The position numbers and the translations under genes are program-made. A stretch of DNA of 64,000 bases from Leclercia sp. AS011 (GTDB lineage: Bacteria; Pseudomonadota; Gammaproteobacteria; Enterobacterales; Enterobacteriaceae): NCBI RefSeq assembly GCF_037152535.1, contig NZ_JBBCMA010000001.1, positions 1,178,001 to 1,242,000 on the forward strand, written 5' to 3'. Below, piece by piece: positions 1 to 8,322 of the stretch (position 1 is the first letter of the stretch; every line of letters begins with the position of its first letter). Below the pieces are notes generated by a model. The model worked only from the letters and a program-made list of their open reading frames with translations. It had not been told where the DNA came from and made no database searches.

Positions 1-1875
1 CGCGGTCAGTTTTTCATAGCGCCACTGGCTGGCATGGTTGTAGAAGAACGAGGTGCTGTTCATCTGGCGCGGCGGGCGGTTCCAGTCCAGCGCGAAGGCC
101 AGCGGCAGCCAGCCGGTCTGCGGGCGCAGCTTCTCCTGGCCCACATAGTGCGACCAGCCGCCGCCGCTCTTGCCCACGCAGCCGCAGAACACCAGCATGT
201 TGATCATCCCGCGGTAGTTCATGTCCATGTGGTACCAGTGGTTGACCCCGGCACCGAGGATAATCATCGACCGGCCATGGGTCTTATGCGCCGTGTCGGC
301 AAACTCCCGGGCGATCTGCTCAATGTGACGCCGCGGCACGCCGGTGATCTGCTCCCCCCAGGCCGGGGTGTAGGCTTTGATCTCGGCGTAATCTTTGGCC
401 GCGAGGGTGTCCTCCAGGCCGCGATCGAGGCCGTAGTTAGCCAGCACCAGATCGTAGACGCTGGCGACGTGCAGCTGGCGGCCATCGGCGAGAGTCAGGG
501 TTTTCACCGGCAGCTGGCGGACCAGGACCGGATCCTGCTTCACGCTGCGAAAGTGCGGGTTTTCATTGCCGCCAAAGTAGGGGAAGGCCACCCCGGCGAC
601 AGTGTCGCGGGTGTCCAGCAGAGAGAGCGCCAGTTCGGTCTCCTGGCCTGCCGCCTGCGGCTCGAGGTTCCATTTGCCTTTTTCGCCCCAGCGGAAGCCA
701 ATAGAGCCGTTGGGCACCACCAGATCCCCCGAGGCGGTAAAGGCGACGGTTTTCCACTCCGGATTGTTGGCTTCCCCCAGCCCGTCGGCGAGGTCCGAGG
801 CGCGCAGCATCCGGCCCGGCACGTAGCTGCCGTCCTCGCGCGGGTCGAGCATCACCAGCATCGGCATATCGGTATAGCGACGGCAGTAGTTGAGGAAGTA
901 GTCGCTCGGGTTATCGAGGTGGAACTCTTTCAGGATCACGTGGCCCATCGCCATGGCTAAGGCGCTGTCGGTACCCTGTTTCGGTGCCAGCCACTGGTCG
1001 CTGAGCTTCGCCACTTCCGAAAAATCGGGGGTGATGGCGATGGTTTTGGTGCCTTTGTAGCGCACCTCGGTGAAGAAGTGGGCATCCGGGGTGCGGGTCT
1101 GCGGCACGTTGGAGCCCCAGGCGATGATGTAGCTGGAGTTATACCAGTCGGCGGACTCCGGCACGTCGGTCTGTTCGCCCCAGGTCATCGGCGAGGCGGG
1201 GGGCAGGTCGCAGTACCAGTCGTAGAAGCTCAGGCAGGTACCGCCCAGCAGGGAGAGGTAGCGGGTGCCGGCGGCGTAGGAGACCATCGACATTGCCGGG
1301 ATGGGTGAGAAGCCCGCCACCCGGTCCGGGCCGTAGTGTTTGATGGTCCAGACGTTGGCGGCGGCGATCAGCTGGTTCAGCTCTTTCCAGTTCGAGCGGA
1401 TAAACCCGCCGTGGCCCCGCGCCTGCTTGTAGCTCTGGCTTTTTTGCGGGTCATTCTGAATGGCGTTCCAGGCCAGCACCGGATCGCTGTGCTGTGCCAG
1501 CGCCTCCCGCCACGGCTCGATCAGCTTGCGGCGCACCAGCGGGTACTTCAGGCGGTTAGCGCTGTAGAGATACCAGGAGTAGCTGGCCCCGCGCGGGCAG
1601 CCGCGCGGTTCGTGATTCGGCAGGTCGGGGCGGGTGCGGGGGTAGTCGGTCTGCTGGGTTTCCCAGGTGACCAGGCCATTCTTGACGTAGATTTTCCAGC
1701 TACAGGAGCCGGTACAGTTCACGCCGTGGGTGGATCGCACAATTTTGTCGAACTGCCATCGCTGGCGATAGCTGTCCTCCCAGTCGCGGTTGGTGTGCAT
1801 CACCTGACCGTGTCCATCTGCGAAGGTCTCGCCTTTGAGTTTGAAATAACGAAAGCGATCCAACAATTTACTCAT
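1..1875 (-). CDS. narZ: Respiratory nitrate reductase Z alpha subunit, N-terminal 625 residues (gene cut by window edge)
   Basis: Catalytic molybdenum subunit of a membrane-bound nitrate reductase, reducing nitrate to nitrite at the cytoplasmic face with electrons from NarY/NarV. The frame is open from an ATG at 1875 to base 1, about half of the roughly 1,246-residue family protein. It starts MSKLLDRFRYFKLKG and carries the HGVNCTGSCSWK segment that in NarG-type enzymes holds the FS0 iron-sulfur cluster, followed by CPRGASYSWYLYSANRLKYP. GGAG lies just upstream of the start. It follows narU by 69 bp on the same strand, the E. coli narU-narZYWV order, which is why narZ is preferred over narG. 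Large open frames on the other strand here are shadows. Confidence 0.93.
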   Translation of the reverse strand, partial: MSKLLDRFRYFKLKGETFADGHGQVMHTNRDWEDSYRQRWQFDKIVRSTHGVNCTGSCSWKIYVKNGLVTWETQQTDYPRTRPDLPNHEPRGCPRGASYSWYLYSANRLKYPLVRRKLIEPWREALAQHSDPVLAWNAIQNDPQKSQSYKQARGHGGFIRSNWKELNQLIAAANVWTIKHYGPDRVAGFSPIPAMSMVSYAAGTRYLSLLGGTCLSFYDWYCDLPPASPMTWGEQTDVPESADWYNSSYIIAWGSNVPQTRTPDAHFFTEVRYKGTKTIAITPDFSEVAKLSDQWLAPKQGTDSALAMAMGHVILKEFHLDNPSDYFLNYCRRYTDMPMLVMLDPREDGSYVPGRMLRASDLADGLGEANNPEWKTVAFTASGDLVVPNGSIGFRWGEKGKWNLEPQAAGQETELALSLLDTRDTVAGVAFPYFGGNENPHFRSVKQDPVLVRQLPVKTLTLADGRQLHVASVYDLVLANYGLDRGLEDTLAAKDYAEIKAYTPAWGEQITGVPRRHIEQIAREFADTAHKTHGRSMIILGAGVNHWYHMDMNYRGMINMLVFCGCVGKSGGGWSHYVGQEKLRPQTGWLPLAFALDWNRPPRQMNSTSFFYNHASQWRYEKLTA

Positions 1876-1944
1876 GACGTTTCTCCTGACGGAGTGACGC
1901 ACCACCCCGTGGTTACACTGCTCACAAAAAAATTGAACTACGCG

Positions 1945-3336
1945 TTATGATTTGACGTGCTTCTGACGACGGCCATACACCAGCCAGGTGACGAACACGC
2001 AGACGATGTAGAACACCAGGAAGACCTTCATCGCCCCTACCGGGGAGCCGGTCATCGCCAGCGAGGTGCCGAAGGCTTTTGGAATGAAGAACCCGCCGAC
2101 AGCACCGATGGCCGAGATAAAGCCCAGCGCCGCGGCGGTGTCGGTAACGGCCTCTTTCTGGGCCTGCTCGTCCGTACCGCCGTGCAGTTTGACTCTGTAG
2201 ACGGTGATTTGCCGGAAGATGACAGCGATCATCTGGAAGGTGGAGCCGCTACCCAGCCCGGCGGTGAGGAACAGCCCCATAAACACCAGATAAAAAGCGG
2301 TAAAGTTGCCCGAGCCGGATCCCGGCAGGGTGAGAAACAGCAGGGCGGAGAACACGGCCATAAAGATGAAGTTCACCAGGGTGACGCGCACCCCGCCGAG
2401 CTTATCGGAGATCACCCCACCCGCAGAGCGCGCCAGGGCCCCGATCAGCGGGCCAAAGAAGGCCAGATGCAGGATATTGACGTCCGGGAACTGGGTTTTC
2501 GACAGCATGGCGAAGCCGGCGGAAAAACCGATAAACGAGCCGAAGGTCGCCAGATAGAGCAGGCTCAGCAGCCACAGGTGCAGGCGCTTCAGCACCGGCA
2601 GCTGGCTGGCGATGGTCGCTTTCGAGCTGGCGATATCGTTCATGCCGAAAAAGGCGGCGAGGGTCGCCAGCAGCAGCAGCGGGGCCCAGATCCAGGCCGC
2701 GTTAGCAAGGAACAGCGTCGAGCCATCCTCCTGCGGCACGCCGTGCACGCCCAGGAAAGTGAACATCGGCAGGAAGATCACCACCGGGGCCACCATCTGC
2801 ATCACGCTGACGCCGAGGTTGCCCAGCCCGCCGTTAATGCCCAGCGCGCTGCCCTGTCTGGCTTTCGGGAAGAAAAAGCTGATATTGCCCATGCTGGAGG
2901 CGAAGTTCGCCCCGGCAAAACCGCACAGCAGGGCGATAGTAATAAATACCGCATACGGAGTAGCCGGGTTTTGCACCGCAATACCGAGCCACACGCAGGG
3001 AATAATAAGAATAACGGTGCTTAATACCGTCCAGTAGCGGCCGCCAAATATTGGCACCATAAAGGAGTAGGGGACGCGTAATATTGCCCCGGAGAGCGAA
3101 GGCAGGGCGGTTAACATAAATAGTTGATCGGTAGTGAAATTAAAACCCACCTTATTTAGATTCACCGCCACCGCGCTAAATAACATCCAGACACAGAACG
3201 CCAGCAGCAGACAGGCAACCGAAATGACTAAATTTCGTCGCGCAATCTTTTTGCCTTTATTTTCCCAAAATGCCGCGTTTTCCGGTTTCCAGTTGCTTAA
3301 CAGATAAGGATTATTCTTCTCAGCTTGTTGTGACAT
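1945..3336 (-). CDS. narU: Nitrate/nitrite antiporter NarU
   Basis: A 463-residue, 12-helix inner-membrane MFS transporter of the NarK/NarU group that exchanges nitrate and nitrite. It has the nitrate-signature-like GFAGANFASSMGNISFFFP and GINGGLGNLGVSVMQ segments typical of NarK-type proteins. The N-terminus (YLLSNWKPENAAFWENKGKKIARRN) and the position immediately upstream of narZ point to NarU rather than NarK, which sits with narGHJI. It is probably co-transcribed with narZ. The 120 bp upstream contains a short hairpin (arms 3380-3385 and 3392-3397) in the 5' leader; no regulator site could be assigned with confidence. Confidence 0.93.
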   Translation of the reverse strand: MSQQAEKNNPYLLSNWKPENAAFWENKGKKIARRNLVISVACLLLAFCVWMLFSAVAVNLNKVGFNFTTDQLFMLTALPSLSGAILRVPYSFMVPIFGGRYWTVLSTVILIIPCVWLGIAVQNPATPYAVFITIALLCGFAGANFASSMGNISFFFPKARQGSALGINGGLGNLGVSVMQMVAPVVIFLPMFTFLGVHGVPQEDGSTLFLANAAWIWAPLLLLATLAAFFGMNDIASSKATIASQLPVLKRLHLWLLSLLYLATFGSFIGFSAGFAMLSKTQFPDVNILHLAFFGPLIGALARSAGGVISDKLGGVRVTLVNFIFMAVFSALLFLTLPGSGSGNFTAFYLVFMGLFLTAGLGSGSTFQMIAVIFRQITVYRVKLHGGTDEQAQKEAVTDTAAALGFISAIGAVGGFFIPKAFGTSLAMTGSPVGAMKVFLVFYIVCVFVTWLVYGRRQKHVKS

Positions 3337-3451
3337 ATTACCCTCTTGCAGATCCGTAAATGGCAGAAAGAGACAGTCATTCAGGCAGATACCTGAAATT
3401 TTTTGGTGAGAGATTATTGGATGTTTTTGGGAGACTTCTGAAAGGATAGAT

Positions 3452-3495
3452 AAAAAAGCGAACCCCTGAGATTAGAAGGGAGATATGGGTTCGCT
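3452..3495 (-). terminator. Rho-independent terminator of smvR
   Basis: Inverted repeat AGCGAACCC (3458-3466) / GGGTTCGCT (3487-3495). Read on the minus strand the stem is followed directly by a run of six T. It lies 40 bp after the smvR stop codon, so it should end the smvR transcript before the narU promoter region. Confidence 0.8.
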
Positions 3496-3535
3496 AAATG
3501 TGTTACAAATCGTAACAGTTAAGAACTGCTGATGA

Positions 3536-4111
3536 TTAGCCCAGCTCGAGAGTAATCAACGTATCAAGATGCTGATTAAAGGCATCATCGTCCATCTCCG
3601 GCATGGATAATACATATAGCCCGTCCAGCCCGCAGACCAGCCCGATCAGCCGCCAGGCGATATTTTCCGCACTGTCTTTCAGCCGGAAGGCGTTGGCCTC
3701 TTCACCCGCCCGTATGATAGCCACCGTCTCCTGGTGCCACATCTCCATGGTTAACACATAAGCCCCTTTTATTTCGGCATCGCGGGTGGCCAGCAGCTGC
3801 GCTTCCCGCCACAGGCGAATATAGGGCTCAAAACTGCGATCGTTGCTGCCGACCATGGCATGCAACCGTGCGCGCCAGCTGGCGTTTTCGCCCACTACTT
3901 CGGCATCCAGCAGGTCACGGATCAGACGGATAAACGCCTGCGACTTTAGCTCGCCCGCTGAGGCGAAATGGTGATGGACCTGGCCGGTCGCCACTTTCGC
4001 TTCACTGGCGATACGTCGCACGGTCATCCCGGTAAAGCCCTCGCTCAGCGCCACGCGCATTGCCGCCTGCAGGATCTCTTCCCGCCGCTCGTCCTTGCTC
4101 AGATAGCTCAT
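3536..4111 (-). CDS. smvR: TetR-family repressor SmvR
   Basis: A 191-residue TetR/AcrR-type repressor. The N-terminal helix-turn-helix reads VRRIASEAKVATGQVHHHFASAGEL (about residues 35-60); the C-terminal half should bind the inducer. It is divergent from smvA, and SmvR is known in Klebsiella and relatives to repress the adjacent smvA efflux gene, with loss giving biocide tolerance. The start is placed at ATG 4111 (MSYLSKDERR), which has GAGAG about 8 bases upstream; an in-frame TTG at 4126 would add five residues but has no better ribosome site. Two operator-like palindromes lie in the shared promoter region, and a terminator follows the gene. Confidence 0.88.
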   Translation of the reverse strand: MSYLSKDERREEILQAAMRVALSEGFTGMTVRRIASEAKVATGQVHHHFASAGELKSQAFIRLIRDLLDAEVVGENASWRARLHAMVGSNDRSFEPYIRLWREAQLLATRDAEIKGAYVLTMEMWHQETVAIIRAGEEANAFRLKDSAENIAWRLIGLVCGLDGLYVLSMPEMDDDAFNQHLDTLITLELG

Positions 4112-4153
4112 TCTTTTCACTCTCAACTGGGGGACAACGAGTGTAACAAAGAG

Positions 4154-4204
4154 CTGGACATGCGTTCAACTTTCCGTAGGATCGCAACCTGGACATGTGT
4201 CCAG
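4154..4204. promoter_or_regulatory. Two candidate SmvR operators in the smvR-smvA intergenic region
   Basis: Two copies of one element sit 35 bp apart: CTGGACATGTGTCCAG (4189-4204, two 7-base arms around TG) and the degenerate CTGGACATGCGTTCAA (4154-4169). The spacing is near 3.3 helical turns. The position between divergent repressor and pump genes is the expected one for a TetR-type operator controlling both. The assignment to SmvR is inference from location and symmetry. Confidence 0.65.
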
Positions 4205-4226
4205 ATTCGGTTAAATAAGGATAGTT

Positions 4227-5714
4227 ATGTTTGGTCAGTGGTTAGCGTTAGTGATTATTGTGCTGGTCTATATTCCGGTGACGATCGATGCCACGGTGCT
4301 GCACGTCGCCGCCCCGACGCTGAGCATGACCCTGGATGCCAGCGGCAATGAATTGCTGTGGATCATTGATATCTACTCTCTGGTGATGGCCGGGATGGTG
4401 CTGCCGATGGGGGCGCTCGGGGATCGCATCGGCTTTAAGCGGCTGCTGGTCATGGGCAGCACCCTGTTTGGCCTCTCGTCGCTGGCGGCGGCCTTTGCTC
4501 CTTCGGCGGGGTGGCTGATTGTGGCGCGGGCCTCGCTGGCCATCGGCGCGGCGATGATCATTCCCGCTACGCTTGCCGGGATCCGCACGCTGTTCCCGGA
4601 TGCGCGTCGGCGCAACATTGCCCTTGGCGTCTGGGCCGCGGTGGGGTCCGGCGGGGCGGCCTTTGGCCCGCTGGTGGGCGGCATGCTGCTGGCGCATTTC
4701 TACTGGGGATCGGTATTTTTGATCAACGTCCCGATTGTGCTGCTGGTGGTCTCCCTGGCGGCGCGTTTTATTCCCGCTCAGCAGGGACGGCCTGAGCAGC
4801 CCCTGAACATTACCCACGCCCTGATGCTGATCGTGGCGATTTTGCTGCTGGTGTTTAGCGCTAAAACGGCGCTGAAAGGGGGGCTATCTCCATGGCAGGT
4901 AGCGGGCACGCTGCTGACCGGGGCGGCGATGCTGTGGATCTTTGTCCGCATCCAGCTCCGCGCCCCTACGCCGATGATCGACATCCGTCTGTTCGGCCAC
5001 CGCATTATTCTCAGCGGGGTGGTGATGGCGATGACGGCGATGATCGCCCTGGTAGGTTTTGAGCTGCTGATGGCGCAGGAGCTGCAGTTCGTTCACGGCT
5101 TCACGCCGTTCGAAGCGGGAATGTTTATGCTGCCGGTGATGGTCGCCAGTGGCTTTAGCGGGCCGATCGCCGGAGTGCTGGTAGGGCGTCTTGGGCTGCG
5201 GATCGTGGCGACCGGCGGCATGGGGCTGAGCGCGCTGAGCTTTATCGGGCTGTCGATGCTCGATTTCAGCACTCAGCAGTGGCAGGCCTGGGGCCTGATG
5301 GTGCTGCTGGGCTTTAGTGCGGCGAGCGCCTTGCTGGCCTCGACCTCAGCGATCATGGCCGCCGCGCCAAAAGAGAAGGCGGCTGCGGCCGGGGCGATTG
5401 AGACCATGTCCTATGAGCTGGGGGCCGGGCTGGGGATTGCGATCTTTGGTCTGCTGTTGACCCGCAGTTTCTCGGCGTCGATTGAACTGCCGTCCGGGCT
5501 GGATGCTTCGCTGGCGGAGCATGCCTCCTCGTCCATTGGCGAGGCGGTGAAGGTCGCCCAGGGGTTGTCGCCATCGCTGGCGGAGTCGGTGATTGAGGCG
5601 GCAAAAACCGCGTTTATCACCTCGCACAGCGTGGCCTTAGGCAGCGCGGGGGCGATGTTGCTGCTGCTGGCGATCGGGATTTGGTTTAGCCTGGCGAAAG
5701 TCGCGCAGCAATAA
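4227..5714 (+). CDS. smvA: SmvA MFS efflux pump (methyl viologen, quaternary ammonium and biguanide export)
   Basis: A 495-residue, 14-helix drug:proton antiporter of the DHA2 (EmrB/QacA) group. Family members export methyl viologen, acriflavine, chlorhexidine and cationic biocides. The first segment carries VTIDATVLHVAAPTLSMTL, and LPMGALGDRIGFKRLLVMG is the MFS motif A between helices 2 and 3. The start ATG at 4227 follows AAGGA. It is transcribed away from smvR, and the narU-smvA neighbourhood is also seen in Salmonella. A REP palindrome follows the stop codon directly. Confidence 0.92.
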   Translation: MFGQWLALVIIVLVYIPVTIDATVLHVAAPTLSMTLDASGNELLWIIDIYSLVMAGMVLPMGALGDRIGFKRLLVMGSTLFGLSSLAAAFAPSAGWLIVARASLAIGAAMIIPATLAGIRTLFPDARRRNIALGVWAAVGSGGAAFGPLVGGMLLAHFYWGSVFLINVPIVLLVVSLAARFIPAQQGRPEQPLNITHALMLIVAILLLVFSAKTALKGGLSPWQVAGTLLTGAAMLWIFVRIQLRAPTPMIDIRLFGHRIILSGVVMAMTAMIALVGFELLMAQELQFVHGFTPFEAGMFMLPVMVASGFSGPIAGVLVGRLGLRIVATGGMGLSALSFIGLSMLDFSTQQWQAWGLMVLLGFSAASALLASTSAIMAAAPKEKAAAAGAIETMSYELGAGLGIAIFGLLLTRSFSASIELPSGLDASLAEHASSSIGEAVKVAQGLSPSLAESVIEAAKTAFITSHSVALGSAGAMLLLLAIGIWFSLAKVAQQ

Positions 5715-5718
5715 AACC

Positions 5719-5748
5719 ACGCCCGGCGGCGCTGCGCTTGCCGGGCCT
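5719..5748. repeat. REP element
   Basis: Imperfect palindrome of the enterobacterial REP type (GCCCGGCGGCGCTGCGCTTG then CCGGGC), in the gap between smvA and the toxin-antitoxin pair. A near-identical copy is at 6556-6588 on the other side of that pair. Confidence 0.85.
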
Positions 5749-5770
5749 GGAAAGGCAGGTTTGGGGGGTA

Positions 5771-6088
5771 TCAGACCATAAAAACTTCCGGGCCCTTAAC
5801 ATCGATGATGTTGATGATGCGTAGCGCTGCTTTATTGGGTTTACTTTCGTTCCGCTCCCACTTCGATACGCTTTCTACTGACATACCCGTTGTTATGGCC
5901 AGGGCTGCCTGAGACATGTTGTAGCGTGTTCGAACTTCTTTAATTTCGCCGCCGGTCATTTCACGTACAGCCGGGATGCTGCGTGCTGCCACTGCGGCAT
6001 CGATGGAGGCCACAGTCTCATCTTTCACCACACCCAATTTGTTGTAACGCTGAGCCATGCCCTGAATACGTTTCAGCCCTTCAGTCAT
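5771..6088 (-). CDS. XRE-family antitoxin of a HigBA-like type II module
   Basis: A 105-residue protein with a Cro/CI-type helix-turn-helix in its C-terminal half (IKEVRTRYNMSQAALAITTGMSVESVSKWERNESKPNKAALRIINII). The N-terminal arm would bind the toxin. Such antitoxins neutralise a RelE/HigB-type mRNA interferase and repress their own promoter. The ATG at 6088 has GAGGTG seven bases upstream and overlaps the toxin stop by 8 bp, so the toxin is translated first, the HigBA order. The adjoining in-frame GTG at 6091 is less well placed. REP elements flank the pair. Confidence 0.82.
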   Translation of the reverse strand: MTEGLKRIQGMAQRYNKLGVVKDETVASIDAAVAARSIPAVREMTGGEIKEVRTRYNMSQAALAITTGMSVESVSKWERNESKPNKAALRIINIIDVKGPEVFMV

Positions 6089-6470
6089 CACAAGTCACCT
6101 CTATCAGTTCTTTATCATTCACCAGGCGTTTTATCTGTGCTGGAGTAAGCGCAATAAAATCTTCTGCGATCCTGCAATAAGCATCGATTTCGTCATCTTC
6201 TAATTCCTTGCCTCTCTTTTTAGAAAGATGACTTTTCAGATACATATCAAAAAAATAAACGTTTGAACCATAGTGGAAAAACACGATGGCCCGGGCACCA
6301 TCTCGCGGACTTACCGCAGGTAAAGCCAGTCGCTTTTTATAAGTATATTTACCTAAGTGGTCCCCATGCAGGCCCGAAATAATAGCCTTTGCGGCCTTAC
6401 ATAAAATGCTATTACTGATGCGAGCGTCCTTGCGCTCCGCCTCAAATTCAGGTGTAAGATAGATACCCAT
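6081..6470 (-). CDS. RelE/HigB-like toxin of a type II toxin-antitoxin module
   Basis: A 129-residue protein of the RelE-toxin family often paired with XRE antitoxins. Seen are the basic stretch YTYKKRLALPAVSPRDGARAIVFFHYGSNVYFFDMYLKS, which fits the RelE fold with R and Y/H residues at the likely ribonuclease site, and the tail DFIALTPAQIKRLVNDKELIEV usual for this subgroup. AAGGA precedes the ATG at 6470. It is first in a two-gene operon with the XRE antitoxin. Ribosome-dependent mRNA cleavage is known for the family and is inferred here. Confidence 0.8.
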   Translation of the reverse strand: MGIYLTPEFEAERKDARISNSILCKAAKAIISGLHGDHLGKYTYKKRLALPAVSPRDGARAIVFFHYGSNVYFFDMYLKSHLSKKRGKELEDDEIDAYCRIAEDFIALTPAQIKRLVNDKELIEVTCDD

Positions 6471-6555
6471 GGTTATTCCTTAACCTCGCCACCCGTAAAG
6501 GTTACTATAGTCATCTTTACGGGTTAATTCAATCGTTCGTCAGGTGTCTTGGGTA

Positions 6556-6588
6556 ATGCCCGGCGGCGCTTTGCTTGCCGGGCCTACA
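6556..6588. repeat. REP element
   Basis: REP palindrome (TGCCCGGCGGCGCT...GCTTGCCGGGCCTAC) between the toxin gene promoter and the 3' end of the M20 hydrolase gene. It is near-identical to the copy at 5719-5748, so the toxin-antitoxin cassette sits between two directly oriented REPs. Confidence 0.85.
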
Positions 6589-6599
6589 ACGGCAACAGA

Positions 6600-7826
6600 T
6601 TACGGTTCCTGCGCCGCGCTCAGCACGCTGTGCAGCAGCACGTTTGCCCCTTTCTCTGACCACTCCGGCAGGATCTTTTCGGCTTCGTTATGGCTGATGC
6701 CCTTCACGCAGGGGATAAAGATCATGCTGGCTGGCGCGATTTTGCTGATATAGCAGGTGTCGTGCCCGGCCCCGGAAACCATCGGTTTCGCGGTGTATCC
6801 CAGTTCCGTCACCGCTCTTTCGCTACGTGCCAGACAGTCGGTGTCAAAGGCGATGGGCGCATAGTCGAAAATGCGCGCCACCTCTGCGGTGACACCGCGC
6901 GGGGCAAGACTTTCTGCCGCCTGATGCAGCGCAGCTTCCATTGCCGCCAGCGCCTCGCTTTGCGGGTGACGAAACTCGACGCTGCATACCACCCGGGAAG
7001 GGACGACATTGCGCGAATTCGGTGTGATTTCCGCCATGCCGATGGTCGCCCGGCCATCCGGCGCATGCTGATAGCCAATCTCTTCCACCTTCAGCGCCAG
7101 CTCCGCAAAGGCGGTTAAAGCGTCGCGGCGGCTGTGCATCGGCGTGGTCCCCGCATGGGCGGCAAAACCGTCGAGGGTGATGGTAAACCAGCGCTGGCCC
7201 ATCGCCGCACGCACCAGCCCGATATCCACGGCTTCCTCTTCCAGAATCGGCCCCTGCTCAATATGCAGCTCGTAACAGGCGTGGATCGGGAAGGCGCGGG
7301 CAGGGCGTTCGCCGCGATAGCCGATGGCCTCCAGCGCCTCGCGTACCGTGACTTTTTTGCTGTCCATCCTGGCGTAAGCAAACTCTTCGGTAAGCTGACC
7401 GGCCCAGACCCCGGAGGCAAGCATCGCCGGAGCAAAACGCGCCCCTTCTTCGTTGGTCCAGTTCACCAGCACGATATCGCGCTCGGTTTCAACCTGATGG
7501 TCGTTCAGGGTGCGCAGCAGCTCCAGCCCGGCCAGCACGCCGTAAATCCCGTCGTAATTGCCGCCCAGCGGCTGGGAATCCACGTGCGACCCGGTCATCA
7601 CCGGGGCCAGCGCCGGATTTTTACCGGCGCGGCGGATAAACATATTGCCCATGCTGTCCACATCACAGGAAAACCCCGCCTGCTGCGCCCAGTCGCGCAG
7701 CAGGTTGCGGGCAATCCGGTCTTCGTCGCTCAGCGCCAGGCGGGTGACGCCGCCGCCGGACGTCCCGCCGATATGCGCCATCCTCTCCAGCGTTGACCAG
7801 AGTCGGTCTGCATTCACGCGGATCAT
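6600..7826 (-). CDS. M20-family Zn-dependent hydrolase (N-carbamoyl-L-amino-acid hydrolase / AtcC-like)
   Basis: A 408-residue amidohydrolase of the hydantoinase/carbamoylase (HyuC, AllC) branch of peptidase family M20. Metal-ligand positions are visible: H81 in GSHVDSQPLGG, D92 in YDGIYG, E126-E127 in NEEGARFAP, H188 in CYELHIEQGP and a C-terminal GISHNE histidine. These enzymes remove a carbamoyl group from N-carbamoyl amino acids or allantoate. Its start overlaps the stop of the upstream hydrolase gene by 4 bp. That partner is an ATC hydrolase-like protein, so N-carbamoyl-L-cysteine hydrolysis is the best guess; other carbamoyl or ureido substrates remain possible. It is the last gene of a seven-gene operon. 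Confidence 0.82.
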   Translation of the reverse strand: MIRVNADRLWSTLERMAHIGGTSGGGVTRLALSDEDRIARNLLRDWAQQAGFSCDVDSMGNMFIRRAGKNPALAPVMTGSHVDSQPLGGNYDGIYGVLAGLELLRTLNDHQVETERDIVLVNWTNEEGARFAPAMLASGVWAGQLTEEFAYARMDSKKVTVREALEAIGYRGERPARAFPIHACYELHIEQGPILEEEAVDIGLVRAAMGQRWFTITLDGFAAHAGTTPMHSRRDALTAFAELALKVEEIGYQHAPDGRATIGMAEITPNSRNVVPSRVVCSVEFRHPQSEALAAMEAALHQAAESLAPRGVTAEVARIFDYAPIAFDTDCLARSERAVTELGYTAKPMVSGAGHDTCYISKIAPASMIFIPCVKGISHNEAEKILPEWSEKGANVLLHSVLSAAQEP

Positions 7827-8305
7827 GCTTTGTCCTTGCTGCTGCGATAGCGGAAGTCACAGCACTTACCGCCCTGCATGATGGTGGTGGTGCGGGTCAG
7901 CTCCACGTCCGGCGCGTAGCCGACGATGAATTTCTCATCCCGGGCGCACGACAGCAGGTGGCCAATCTCGCCCAGCCCCATCTCGTGATACATCTCGGCG
8001 TAGCGGCAGCGGGTCACGTTGTAGTTGTACTGCTGGTCGTCGGCATCGATCACCTTCACGTCCAGGGCGTTATCTTTCTCCCACAGGTATTGCAGGGCGA
8101 TAAAGCTCTTCACGTCCGCGCCGTTCGGCTCTTTACTGGCAAATTCTTTGCCTGCGTTAATCGCGGCCTGCTCAATGGCCTCGCCAATTACCGCCTGGGC
8201 GCGGGTCTTACCGATCTCGCGCACCAGGATCTCGTAAATGGGCTTAATAATTTCTGCTTCAATTTTGCGGCGGGCGAGAATGCCCAGCTCGTTATTATCA
8301 CTCAT
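7823..8305 (-). CDS. L-2-amino-thiazoline-4-carboxylate (ATC) hydrolase-like protein
   Basis: A 160-residue protein resembling the ATC hydrolase family, whose Pseudomonas member opens the thiazoline ring of ATC to N-carbamoyl-L-cysteine. It is rich in conserved acidic, His and Cys residues toward the end (MYHEMGLGEIGHLLSCARDEKFIVGYAPDVELTRTTTIMQGGKCCDFRY), as in that family. Many members lie beside transporters and M20 hydrolases without a proven substrate. ATG 8305 has GAGG seven bases upstream and is preferred over GTG 8308. It overlaps the M20 gene by 4 bp, so the two are translationally coupled. Confidence 0.7.
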   Translation of the reverse strand: MSDNNELGILARRKIEAEIIKPIYEILVREIGKTRAQAVIGEAIEQAAINAGKEFASKEPNGADVKSFIALQYLWEKDNALDVKVIDADDQQYNYNVTRCRYAEMYHEMGLGEIGHLLSCARDEKFIVGYAPDVELTRTTTIMQGGKCCDFRYRSSKDKA

Positions 8306-8322
8306 CACATTGCCTCACTGCG

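Noticed and set aside
34..1950. Several plus-strand open frames of 200-300 codons at the left edge
   Set aside because: They are antisense shadows of the minus-strand narZ frame, which is open to the window edge and matches the NarG/NarZ family along its whole length.
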